Shown in pieces: positions 11,451 to 24,716 of a stretch of 64,000 nt of DNA. Source of the DNA: Coriaria nepalensis (lineage: Eukaryota > Streptophyta > Magnoliopsida > Cucurbitales > Coriariaceae); assembly GCA_027186245.1 (NCBI GenBank), contig CP114482.1, positions 11,489,209 through 11,553,208 of the forward strand, given 5' to 3'. Every line of letters starts with the position of its first letter. The stretch's first letter is position 1. The position numbers were made by a program, and so were the translations under genes. A model generated the notes under the pieces. That model was not told the DNA's origin. It saw only the letters and a program-made list of their open reading frames with translations, and did not search any database.

Positions 11451-14295
11451 GTCATTGAGCCACTTCTAGTCAATAAATCATACGAAATCAATTCAAACAA
11501 ATTCTATTTTCGCATTTCAAACACAACTCTTGTGCAAAGCATCGAATTGATCTATTAAAGGCAATTATGCGTTTGTTTAGCCTTAAAATCATATCATTGA
11601 GTCATCTCTAATCATTAAATTAATTAAAAGTAAGTCAAAAAAATTCTATTTTTTCGCACTTCAAACACGACTTTCATTCAGAACTTCCAATTCAACAATT
11701 GAAGGCAACTATGCATCTTTCTAGCCTTAAAATCATGTCATTGAGTCTCTTGTAGTCATTAAATCATTTGAAAGCAATTCGAATGAATCCTATTTTCGCA
11801 ATTTAAACGAGACTTTTGTGCATAACTTGCGATTGATCTATTCAAGTAAATTACCCATTGTTTAGCCTTGAAATCATGTCACTGAGTCTCTTCTAGTAAT
11901 TAAATCAATTCAAAGCAATTCGAACGAAATCTATTTTCGCACTTCAACCACGACTTTCATGCATAATTTGCAATGGATATTTTGAAGGCAACTATGCATT
12001 TGTATAGCCTTAAAATCATGTCATTGAGTCACTTTTAGTCAATAAATTATACGAAATAAATTCAAACAAATTCTATTTTCGCATTTCAAACACAACTTTT
12101 GTCCAAAACATGCAATTGATCTATTTAAGGCAATTATGCTTTCGTTTAGCCCTAAAACAATGCCATTAAGTCTTCTCTAGTCATTAAATTAATTAAAAGT
12201 AAGTCGAAAGAATTCAACTTTTTCGCACTTCAAACACGACTTTCGTTCAGAACTTCCAATTCAACCATTGAAGGCAACAATGCATCTTTTTAGCCTTAAA
12301 ATCATGTCATTGAGTCTCTTGTTCTCGTCAAATTATTTGAAAGCAATTCGAACGAATTCCATTTTCGCTCTTTAAACGAGACTTTTGTGCATAACTTGCA
12401 ATTGATCTATTAAAGTAAATTACCCATTCTTTTGCCTTGAAATCATGTCATTGTGTCTCTTCCAGTAATTAAATCACTTCAAAACAATTCCAACGAAATC
12501 TATTTTCGCACTTGAAACATGACTTTCGTGCATAATTTGTAATGGATCTTTTGAAGGCAACTATGCATTTCTATAGCCTTAAAATCATGTCATTGAGCCA
12601 CTTTTAGTCAATAAATCACACGAAATCAATTCAAACAACTTTTATTTTTGCATTTCAAACACAACTTTTGTGCAAAACATGCAATTGATCTATTGAAGGC
12701 AATTATGCGTTTGTCTAGCCTTAAAATCGGGTCATTGAGTCTTCTCTACTCATTAAATCAATTAAAAGTAAGTCGAAAAAATTCTATTTTTTCGCTCTTC
12801 AAGCACGACTTTCGTTCAGAACTTCCAATTCTACCGTTGAAGGCAACTATGCATCTTTTTAGCCTTAAAATCATGTCATTGAGTTTCTTGTAGTCATCAA
12901 ATCATTTCAAACCAATTCAAACGAATCCTATTGTCGCTCTTTAAACGAGACTTTTGTGCATAACTTGCGATTGATCTATTCAAGTAAATTACCCATTGTT
13001 TAGCCATCAAATCATGTCATTGAGTCTCTTCTAGTAATTAAATCACTTCAAAACAATTCGAACGAAATATATTTTCGCACTTCAACCACGACTTTCATGC
13101 ATAATTTGCAATGGATATTGTGAAGGCAACTATGCATTTGTATAGCCTTAAAATCATGTCATTGAGTCATTTTTAGTCAATAAATCATACGAAATCTATT
13201 CAAACAAATTCTATTTTCGCATTTCAAACGCAACTTTTGTGCAAAACATGCAATTGATCTGTTGAAGGCAATTATGCGTTTGTTTAGCCTTAAAATCATG
13301 TCATTGAGTCTTCTCTAGTCATTAAATCAATTAAAAGTAAGTCGAAAGAACTCTATTTTTTCGCACTTCAAACACGACTTTCGTTCAGAACTTCCAATTC
13401 AACCATTGAAGGCAACTATGCATCTTTTTAGCCTGAAAATCATGTCATTGAGTCTCTTGTAGTCATCAAATCATTTGAAAGCAATTCGAAGGAATCCTAT
13501 TTTCGCTATTTAAACGAGACTTTTGTGCATAACTTGCGATTGATCTATTCAAGTAAATTACCCATTGTTTAGCCTTGAAATCATGTCACTGAGTCTCTTC
13601 TAGTAATTAAATCACTTCGAAGGAATTCGAACGAAATCTATTTTCGCACTTCAACCACGACTTTCATGCATAATTTGGAATGGATATTTTGAAGGCAACT
13701 ATGCATTTGTATAGCCTTAAAATCAGGTCATTGAGCCACTTTTAGTCTATAAATCATACGAAATCTATTCAAACAAATTCTATTTTCGCATTTCAAACGC
13801 AACTTTTGTGCAAAACATTCAATTGATCTATTGAAGGCAATTATGCGTTTGTTTAGCCTTAAAATCATGTCATTGAGTCTTCTCTACTCATTAAATCAAT
13901 TAAAAGTAAGTCGAAAAAATTCCATTTTTTCGCACTTCAAACACGACTTTCGTTCAGAACTTCCAATTCAACCATTGAAGCCAACTATGCATCTTTTTAG
14001 CCTTAAAATCATGTCATTGAGTCTCTTGTTGTCATCAAATCATTTGAAAGCAATTCGAACGAATTCTGTTTTCACTCTTTAAATGAGACTTTTGTGCATA
14101 ACTTGCGATTGATCTATTCAAGTAAATTACCCATTCTTTAGCCTTGAAATCATGTCATTGTGTCTCTTCAAGTAATTAAATCACTTCAAAGCAATTCCAA
14201 CGAAATCTATTTTCGCCCATGAAACACGACTTTCATGCATAATTTGCAATGGATCTTTTGAAGGCAACTATGCATTTCTATAGCCTTAAAATCAT
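11451..14295. repeat. 2845 bp module, copy 3 of 4
   Basis: I noticed no difference from copy 2 when reading down the sequence, including the diagnostic TTCCATTTTTT at about 13920. This was not an exhaustive base-by-base alignment. Near identity over 2.8 kb means very recent amplification, or an assembly effect that must be excluded. Confidence 0.92.
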
Positions 14296-17140
14296 GTCAT
14301 TGAGCCACTTCTAGTCAATAAATCATACGAAATCAATTCAAACAAATTCTATTTTCGCATTTCAAACACAACTCTTGTGCAAAGCATCGAATTGATCTAT
14401 TAAAGGCAATTATGCGTTTGTTTAGCCTTAAAATCATATCATTGAGTCATCTCTAATCATTAAATTAATTAAAAGTAAGTCAAAAAAATTCTATTTTTTC
14501 GCACTTCAAACACGACTTTCATTCAGAACTTCCAATTCAACAATTGAAGGCAACTATGCATCTTTCTAGCCTTAAAATCATGTCATTGAGTCTCTTGTAG
14601 TCATTAAATCATTTGAAAGCAATTCGAATGAATCCTATTTTCGCAATTTAAACGAGACTTTTGTGCATAACTTGCGATTGATCTATTCAAGTAAATTACC
14701 CATTGTTTAGCCTTGAAATCATGTCACTGAGTCTCTTCTAGTAATTAAATCAATTCAAAGCAATTCGAACGAAATCTATTTTCGCACTTCAACCACGACT
14801 TTCATGCATAATTTGCAATGGATATTTTGAAGGCAACTATGCATTTGTATAGCCTTAAAATCATGTCATTGAGTCACTTTTAGTCAATAAATTATACGAA
14901 ATAAATTCAAACAAATTCTATTTTCGCATTTCAAACACAACTTTTGTCCAAAACATGCAATTGATCTATTTAAGGCAATTATGCTTTCGTTTAGCCCTAA
15001 AACAATGCCATTAAGTCTTCTCTAGTCATTAAATTAATTAAAAGTAAGTCGAAAGAATTCAACTTTTTCGCACTTCAAACACGACTTTCGTTCAGAACTT
15101 CCAATTCAACCATTGAAGGCAACAATGCATCTTTTTAGCCTTAAAATCATGTCATTGAGTCTCTTGTTCTCGTCAAATTATTTGAAAGCAATTCGAACGA
15201 ATTCCATTTTCGCTCTTTAAACGAGACTTTTGTGCATAACTTGCAATTGATCTATTAAAGTAAATTACCCATTCTTTTGCCTTGAAATCATGTCATTGTG
15301 TCTCTTCCAGTAATTAAATCACTTCAAAACAATTCCAACGAAATCTATTTTCGCACTTGAAACATGACTTTCGTGCATAATTTGTAATGGATCTTTTGAA
15401 GGCAACTATGCATTTCTATAGCCTTAAAATCATGTCATTGAGCCACTTTTAGTCAATAAATCACACGAAATCAATTCAAACAACTTTTATTTTTGCATTT
15501 CAAACACAACTTTTGTGCAAAACATGCAATTGATCTATTGAAGGCAATTATGCGTTTGTCTAGCCTTAAAATCGGGTCATTGAGTCTTCTCTACTCATTA
15601 AATCAATTAAAAGTAAGTCGAAAAAATTCTATTTTTTCGCTCTTCAAGCACGACTTTCGTTCAGAACTTCCAATTCTACCGTTGAAGGCAACTATGCATC
15701 TTTTTAGCCTTAAAATCATGTCATTGAGTTTCTTGTAGTCATCAAATCATTTCAAACCAATTCAAACGAATCCTATTGTCGCTCTTTAAACGAGACTTTT
15801 GTGCATAACTTGCGATTGATCTATTCAAGTAAATTACCCATTGTTTAGCCATCAAATCATGTCATTGAGTCTCTTCTAGTAATTAAATCACTTCAAAACA
15901 ATTCGAACGAAATATATTTTCGCACTTCAACCACGACTTTCATGCATAATTTGCAATGGATATTGTGAAGGCAACTATGCATTTGTATAGCCTTAAAATC
16001 ATGTCATTGAGTCATTTTTAGTCAATAAATCATACGAAATCTATTCAAACAAATTCTATTTTCGCATTTCAAACGCAACTTTTGTGCAAAACATGCAATT
16101 GATCTGTTGAAGGCAATTATGCGTTTGTTTAGCCTTAAAATCATGTCATTGAGTCTTCTCTAGTCATTAAATCAATTAAAAGTAAGTCGAAAGAACTCTA
16201 TTTTTTCGCACTTCAAACACGACTTTCGTTCAGAACTTCCAATTCAACCATTGAAGGCAACTATGCATCTTTTTAGCATGAAAATCATGTCATTGAGTCT
16301 CTTGTAGTCATCAAATCATTTGAAAGCAATTCGAAGGAATCCTATTTTCGCTATTTAAACGAGACTTTTGTGCATAACTTGCGATTGATCTATTCAAGTA
16401 AATTACCCATTGTTTAGCCTTGAAATCATGTCACTGAGTCTCTTCTAGTAATTAAATCACTTCGAAGGAATTCGAACGAAATCTATTTTCGCACTTCAAC
16501 CACGACTTTCATGCATAATTTGGAATGGATATTTTGAAGGCAACTATGCATTTGTATAGCCTTAAAATCAGGTCATTGAGCCACTTTTAGTCTATAAATC
16601 ATACGAAATCTATTCAAACAAATTCTATTTTCGCATTTCAAACGCAACTTTTGTGCAAAACATTCAATTGATCTATTGAAGGCAATTATGCGTTTGTTTA
16701 GCCTTAAAATCATGTCATTGAGTCTTCTCTACTCATTAAATCAATTAAAAGTAAGTCGAAAAAATTCTATTTTTTCGCACTTCAAACACGACTTTCGTTC
16801 AGAACTTCCAATTCAACCATTGAAGCCAACTATGCATCTTTTTAGCCTTAAAATCATGTCATTGAGTCTCTTGTTGTCATCAAATCATTTGAAAGCAATT
16901 CGAACGAATTCTGTTTTCACTCTTTAAATGAGACTTTTGTGCATAACTTGCGATTGATCTATTCAAGTAAATTACCCATTCTTTAGCCTTGAAATCATGT
17001 CATTGTGTCTCTTCAAGTAATTAAATCACTTCAAAGCAATTCCAACGAAATCTATTTTCGCCCATGAAACACGACTTTCATGCATAATTTGCAATGGATC
17101 TTTTGAAGGCAACTATGCATTTCTATAGCCTTAAAATCAT
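14296..17140. repeat. 2845 bp module, copy 4 of 4
   Basis: Like copies 1-3, with TTCTATTTTTT restored at about 16765 and a private change, TTAGCATGAAAATC at about 16276 where the others have TTAGCCTGAAAATC. The 2845 bp period holds to about 17154 and then fails (CACTCTTAGT against CACTTCTAGT), and the sequence continues like 2085 onward. The four copies therefore end where an older continuous sequence resumes. Confidence 0.9.
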
Positions 17141-17935
17141 GTCATTGAGCCACTCTTAGTCAATAAATCATACGAAATCAATTCAAACAACTTTTATTTT
17201 CGCATTTCAAACACAACTTTTGTGCAAAACATGCAATTGATCTATTGAAGGTAATTATGCGTTTGTCTGGCCTTAAAATCGTGTCATTGAGTCTTCTCTA
17301 CTCATTAAATCAATTAAAAGTAAGTCGAAAAAATTCTATTTTTTCTCTCTTCAAACACGACTTTCGTTCAGAACTTCCAATTCAACCGTTCAAGGCAACT
17401 ATGCATCTTTTTAGCCTTAAAATCATGTCATTGAGTTTCTTGTAGTCATCAAATCATTTCAAAGCAATTCAAACGAATCCTATTGTCGCTCTTTAAACGA
17501 GTCTTCTGTGCATAATTTGCGATTGATCTATTCAAGTAAATTATCCATATTTTAGCCATGAAATCATGTCATTAAGTCTCTTCTGGTAATTAAATAACTT
17601 TAAAGCAATTCGAACGAAATCTATTTTCGCATTTCAACGACGACTTTCATGCATAATTTGCAATGGATATTTTGAAGGCAACTATGCATTTGTATAGCCT
17701 TAAAATCATGTCATTGAGTCACTTTTAGTCAATAAATCATACGAAATCAATTCAAACAGATTCTATTTTCGCATTTCAAACACAACTTTTGTGCAAAGCA
17801 TCCAATTGATCTATAGAAGGCAATTATGCGTTTGTTTAGCCTTAAAATCATATCATTGAGTCTTCTCTAGTCATTAAATCAATTAAAAGTAAGTCGAAAA
17901 AATTCTATTTTTTCGCACTTCAAACACGACTTTCA
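17141..17935. repeat. Transition tetramers between the 2845 and 3414 bp modules
   Basis: About 1.4 tetramers with A starts at 17343 and 17912. The left part follows 2075-2480 (offset 15066) with scattered differences such as TTTTCTCTCTTC at about 17343 where 2277 has TTTTCGCTCTTC, and GAGTCTTCTG in place of GAGACTTCTG. It lacks the C/A hybrid found at 2560, so it keeps the ordinary A-B-C-D order. There is no gene. Confidence 0.78.
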
Positions 17936-20900
17936 TTCAGAACTTCCAATTCAACCATTGAAGGCAACTATGCATCTTGTTAGCCTTAAAATCATGTCAT
18001 TGAGTCTCTTGTGGTCATCAAATCATTTGAAAGCAATTCGAACGAATTCTATTTTTGCTCTTTAAACGAGACTTTTGTGCATAACTTGCGATTGATCTAT
18101 TCAAGTAAATTACCCATTCTTTAGCCTCGAAATCTTGTCATTGTGTCTCTTCAAGTAATTAAATCACTTCAAAGCAATTCCAACGAAATCTATTTTCGCA
18201 CTTGAAACACGACTTTCATGCATAATTTCCAATGGATCTTTTGAAGGCAACTATGCATTTCTATAGCCTTAAAATCATGTCATTGAGCCACTTTTAGTCA
18301 ATAAATCATACGAAATCAATTCAACCAACTTTTATTTTCGCATTTCAAACACAACTTTTGTGCAAAACATGCAATTGATCTATTGAGGGCAATTATGCGT
18401 TTGTTTAGCCTTAAAATCATGTCATTGAGTCTTCTCTACTCATTAAATCAATTAAAAGTAAGTCGAAAAAATTCTATTTTTTCGCACTTCAAACACGACT
18501 TTCGTTCAGAACTTCCAATTCAACCATTGAAGCCAACTATGCATCTTTTTAGCCTTAAAATCATGTCATTGAGTCTCTTGTTGTCATCAAATCATTTGAA
18601 AGCAATTCGAACGAATTCTGTTTTCACTCTTTAAATGAGACTTTTGTGCATAACTTGCGATTGATCTATTCAAGTAAATTACCCATTCTTTAGCCTTGAA
18701 ATCATGTCACTGTGTCTCTTCAAGTAATTAAATCACTTCAAAGCAATTCCAACGAAATCTATTTTCGCACATGAAACACGACTTTCATGCATAATTTGCA
18801 ATGGATCTTTTGAAGGCAACTATGCATTTCTATAGCCTTAAAATCATGTCATTGAGCCACTCTTAGTCAATAAATCATACGAAATCAATTCAAACAACTT
18901 TTATTTTCGCATTTCAAACACAACTTTTGTGCAAAACATGCAATTGATCTATTGAAGGCAATTATGCGTTTGTCTAGCCTTAAAATCGTGTCATTGAGTC
19001 TTCTCTACTCATTAAATCAATTAAAAGTAAGTCGAAAAAATTCTATTTTTTCTCTCTTCAAACACGACTTTCGTTCAGAACTTCCAATTCAACCGTTCAA
19101 GGCAACTATGCATCTTTTTAGCCTTAAAATCATGTCATTGAGTTTCTTGTAGTCATCAAATCATTTCAAAGCAATTCAAACGAATCCTATTGTCGCTCTT
19201 TAAACGAGTCTTCTGTGCATAATTTGCGATTGATCTATTCAAGTAAATTATCCATATTTTAGCCATGAAATCATGTCATTAAGTCTCTTCTGGTAATTAA
19301 ATAACTTTAAAGCAATTCGAACGAAATCTATTTTCGCATTTCAACGACGACTTTCATGCATAATTTGCAATGGATATTTTGAAGGCAACTATGCATTTGT
19401 ATAGCCTTAAAATCATGTCATTGAGTCACTTTTAGTCAATAAATCATACGAAATCAATTCAAACAGATTCTATTTTCGCATTTCAAACACAACTTTTGTG
19501 CAAAGCATCCAATTGATCTATAGAAGGCAATTATGCGTTTGTTTAGCCTTAAAATCATATCATTGAGTCTTCTCTAGTCATTAAATCAATTAAAAGTAAG
19601 TCGAAAAAATTCTATTTTTTCGCACTTCAAACACGACTTTCATTCAGAACTTCCAATTCAACCATTGAAGGCAACTATGCATCTTGTTAGCCTTAAAATC
19701 ATGTCATTGAGTCTCTTGTGGTCATCAAATCATTTGAAAGCAATTCGAACGAATTCTATTTTTGCTCTTTAAACGAGACTTTTGTGCATAACTTGCGATT
19801 GATCTATTCAAGTAAATTATCCATATTTTAGCCATGAAATCATGTCATTAAGTCTCTTCTGGTAATTAAATAACTTTAAAGCAGTTCGAACGAAATCTAT
19901 TTTCGCATTTCAACGACGACTTTCATGCATAATTTGCAATTGATATTTTGAAGGCAACTATGCATTTGTATAGCCTTAAAATCATGTCATTGAGTCACTT
20001 TTAGTGAATAAATCATACGAAATCAATTCAAACAGATTCTATTTTCGCATTTCAAACACAACTTTTGTGCAAAGCATCCAATTGATCTATTGAAGGCAAT
20101 TATGCGTTTGTTTAGCCTTAAAATCGTGTCATTGAGTCTTCTCTACTCATTAAATCAATTAAAAGTAAGTCGAAAAAATTCTATTTTTTCGCTCTTCAAA
20201 CACGACTTTCGTTCAGAACTTCCAATTCAACCGTTCAAGGCAACTATGCATCTTTTTAGCCTTAAAATCATGTCATTGAGTTTCTTGTAGTCATCAAATC
20301 ATTTCAAAGCAATTCAAACGAATCCTATTTTCGCTCTTTAAACGAGACTTCTGTGCATAATTTGCGATTGATCTATTCAAGTAAATTATCCATATTTTAG
20401 CCATGAAATCATGTCATTAAGTCTCTTCTGGTAATTAAATAACTTTAAAGCAATTCGAACGAAATCTATTTTCGCATTTCAACGACGACTTTCATACATA
20501 ATTTGGAATGGATATTTTGAAGGCAACTATGCATTTGTATAGCCTTAAAATCATGTCATTGAGTCACTTTTAGTCAATAAATCATACGAAATCAAAGCAA
20601 ATAGATTCTATTTTCGCATTTCAAACACAACTTTTGTGCAAAGCATCCAATTGATCTATTGAAGGCAATTATGCGTTTGTTTAGCCTTAAAATCGTGTCA
20701 TTGAGTCTTCTCTACTCATTAAATCAATTAAAAGTAAGTCGAAAAAATTCTATTTTTTCGCTCTTCAAACACGACTTTCGTTCAGAACTTCCAATTCAAC
20801 CATTGAAGGCAACTATGCATCTTTTTAGCCTTAAAATCATGTCATTGAGTCTCTTGTTGTCATCAAATCATTTGAAAGCAATTCGAACGAATTCTGTTTT

Positions 20901-21349
20901 CACTCTTTAAATGAGACTTTTGTGCATAACTTGCGATTGATCTACTCAAGTAAATTACCCATTGTTTAACCTTGAAATCATGTCATTGAGTCTCTTCTAG
21001 TAATTAAATCACTTCAAAGCAATTCGAACGAAATCTATTTTCGCATTTCAACGACGACTTTCATGCATAATTTGCAATGGATATTTTGAAGGCAACTATG
21101 CATTTGTATAGCCTTAAAATCATGTCATTGAGTCACTTTTAGTCAATAAATCATACGAAATCAATTCAAACAGATTCTATTTTCGCATTTCAAACACAAC
21201 TTTTGTGCAAAGCATCCAATTGATCTATTGAAGGCAATTATGCATTTGTTTAGCCTTAAAATCATATCATTGAGTCTTCTCTAGTCATTAAATCAATTAA
21301 AAGTAAGTCGAAAAAATTCTATTTTTTCGCACTTCAAACACGACTTTCG
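17936..21349. repeat. 3414 bp module, copy 1 of 2
   Basis: Six tetramers. Matching with the sequence 3414 bp downstream runs from about 17936 to 21302. It begins just after a CATTCAG/CGTTCAG difference at 17935 and ends at AAAAGTAAG (21303) against AAAACTAAG (24717). Within it, TTCCAATGGATC (about 18227), CCTCGAAATCTTG (about 18126) and CAACCAACTTTTATT are private markers found again in the second copy. Confidence 0.9.
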
Positions 21350-24300
21350 TTCAGAACTTCCAATTCAACCATTGAAGGCAACTATGCATCTTGTTAGCCT
21401 TAAAATCATGTCATTGAGTCTCTTGTGGTCATCAAATCATTTGAAAGCAATTCGAACGAATTCTATTTTTGCTCTTTAAACGAGACTTTTGTGCATAACT
21501 TGCGATTGATCTATTCAAGTAAATTACCCATTCTTTAGCCTCGAAATCTTGTCATTGTGTCTCTTCAAGTAATTAAATCACTTCAAAGCAATTCCAACGA
21601 AATCTATTTTCGCACTTGAAACACGACTTTCATGCATAATTTCCAATGGATCTTTTGAAGGCAACTATGCATTTCTATAGCCTTAAAATCATGTCATTGA
21701 GCCACTTTTAGTCAATAAATCATACGAAATCAATTCAACCAACTTTTATTTTCGCATTTCAAACACAACTTTTGTGCAAAACATGCAATTGATCTATTGA
21801 GGGCAATTATGCGTTTGTTTAGCCTTAAAATCATGTCATTGAGTCTTCTCTACTCATTAAATCAATTAAAAGTAAGTCGAAAAAATTCTATTTTTTCGCA
21901 CTTCAAACACGACTTTCGTTCAGAACTTCCAATTCAACCATTGAAGCCAACTATGCATCTTTTTAGCCTTAAAATCATGTCATTGAGTCTCTTGTTGTCA
22001 TCAAATCATTTGAAAGCAATTCGAACGAATTCTGTTTTCACTCTTTAAATGAGACTTTTGTGCATAACTTGCGATTGATCTATTCAAGTAAATTACCCAT
22101 TCTTTAGCCTTGAAATCATGTCACTGTGTCTCTTCAAGTAATTAAATCACTTCAAAGCAATTCCAACGAAATCTATTTTCGCACATGAAACACGACTTTC
22201 ATGCATAATTTGCAATGGATCTTTTGAAGGCAACTATGCATTTCTATAGCCTTAAAATCATGTCATTGAGCCACTCTTAGTCAATAAATCATACGAAATC
22301 AATTCAAACAACTTTTATTTTCGCATTTCAAACACAACTTTTGTGCAAAACATGCAATTGATCTATTGAAGGCAATTATGCGTTTGTCTAGCCTTAAAAT
22401 CGTGTCATTGAGTCTTCTCTACTCATTAAATCAATTAAAAGTAAGTCGAAAAAATTCTATTTTTTCTCTCTTCAAACACGACTTTCGTTCAGAACTTCCA
22501 ATTCAACCGTTCAAGGCAACTATGCATCTTTTTAGCCTTAAAATCATGTCATTGAGTTTCTTGTAGTCATCAAATCATTTCAAAGCAATTCAAACGAATC
22601 CTATTGTCGCTCTTTAAACGAGTCTTCTGTGCATAATTTGCGATTGATCTATTCAAGTAAATTATCCATATTTTAGCCATGAAATCATGTCATTAAGTCT
22701 CTTCTGGTAATTAAATAACTTTAAAGCAATTCGAACGAAATCTATTTTCGCATTTCAACGACGACTTTCATGCATAATTTGCAATGGATATTTTGAAGGC
22801 AACTATGCATTTGTATAGCCTTAAAATCATGTCATTGAGTCACTTTTAGTCAATAAATCATACGAAATCAATTCAAACAGATTCTATTTTCGCATTTCAA
22901 ACACAACTTTTGTGCAAAGCATCCAATTGATCTATAGAAGGCAATTATGCGTTTGTTTAGCCTTAAAATCATATCATTGAGTCTTCTCTAGTCATTAAAT
23001 CAATTAAAAGTAAGTCGAAAAAATTCTATTTTTTCGCACTTCAAACACGACTTTCATTCAGAACTTCCAATTCAACCATTGAAGGCAACTATGCATCTTG
23101 TTAGCCTTAAAATCATGTCATTGAGTCTCTTGTGGTCATCAAATCATTTGAAAGCAATTCGAACGAATTCTATTTTTGCTCTTTAAACGAGACTTTTGTG
23201 CATAACTTGCGATTGATCTATTCAAGTAAATTATCCATATTTTAGCCATGAAATCATGTCATTAAGTCTCTTCTGGTAATTAAATAACTTTAAAGCAGTT
23301 CGAACGAAATCTATTTTCGCATTTCAACGACGACTTTCATGCATAATTTGCAATTGATATTTTGAAGGCAACTATGCATTTGTATAGCCTTAAAATCATG
23401 TCATTGAGTCACTTTTAGTGAATAAATCATACGAAATCAATTCAAACAGATTCTATTTTCGCATTTCAAACACAACTTTTGTGCAAAGCATCCAATTGAT
23501 CTATTGAAGGCAATTATGCGTTTGTTTAGCCTTAAAATCGTGTCATTGAGTCTTCTCTACTCATTAAATCAATTAAAAGTAAGTCGAAAAAATTCTATTT
23601 TTTCGCTCTTCAAACACGACTTTCGTTCAGAACTTCCAATTCAACCGTTCAAGGCAACTATGCATCTTTTTAGCCTTAAAATCATGTCATTGAGTTTCTT
23701 GTAGTCATCAAATCATTTCAAAGCAATTCAAACGAATCCTATTTTCGCTCTTTAAACGAGACTTCTGTGCATAATTTGCGATTGATCTATTCAAGTAAAT
23801 TATCCATATTTTAGCCATGAAATCATGTCATTAAGTCTCTTCTGGTAATTAAATAACTTTAAAGCAATTCGAACGAAATCTATTTTCGCATTTCAACGAC
23901 GACTTTCATACATAATTTGGAATGGATATTTTGAAGGCAACTATGCATTTGTATAGCCTTAAAATCATGTCATTGAGTCACTTTTAGTCAATAAATCATA
24001 CGAAATCAAAGCAAATAGATTCTATTTTCGCATTTCAAACACAACTTTTGTGCAAAGCATCCAATTGATCTATTGAAGGCAATTATGCGTTTGTTTAGCC
24101 TTAAAATCGTGTCATTGAGTCTTCTCTACTCATTAAATCAATTAAAAGTAAGTCGAAAAAATTCTATTTTTTCGCTCTTCAAACACGACTTTCGTTCAGA
24201 ACTTCCAATTCAACCATTGAAGGCAACTATGCATCTTTTTAGCCATAAAATCATGTCATTGAGTCTCTTGTTGTCATCAAATCATTTGAAAGCAATTCGA

Positions 24301-24716
24301 ACGAATTCTGTTTTCACTCTTTAAATGAGACTTTTGTGCATAACTTGCGATTGATCTACTCAAGTAAATTACCCATTGTTTAACCTTGAAATCATGTCAT
24401 TGAGTCTCTTCTAGTAATTAAATCACTTCAAAGCAATTCGAACGAAATCTATTTTCGCATTTCAACGACGACTTTCATGCATAATTTGCAATGGATATTT
24501 TGAAGGCAACTATGCATTTGTATAGCCTTAAAATCATGTCATTGAGTCACTTTTAGTCAATAAATCATACGAAATCAATTCAAACAGATTCTATTTTCGC
24601 ATTTCAAACACAACTTTTGTGCAAAGCATCCAATTGATCTATTGAAGGCAATTATGCATTTGTTTAGCCTTAAAATCATATCATTGAGTCTTCTCTAGTC
24701 ATTAAATCAATTAAAA
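21350..24716. repeat. 3414 bp module, copy 2 of 2
   Basis: Copy of 17936-21302. The clear difference I noticed is AGCCATAAAATC at about 24241 in place of AGCCTTAAAATC. Its last 1.1 kb (23602-24716) is at the same time the start of the copy of window bases 1-1116, so this module sits across the edge of a larger duplication. The left end of the window is therefore itself the tail of another copy of this module. Confidence 0.9.
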
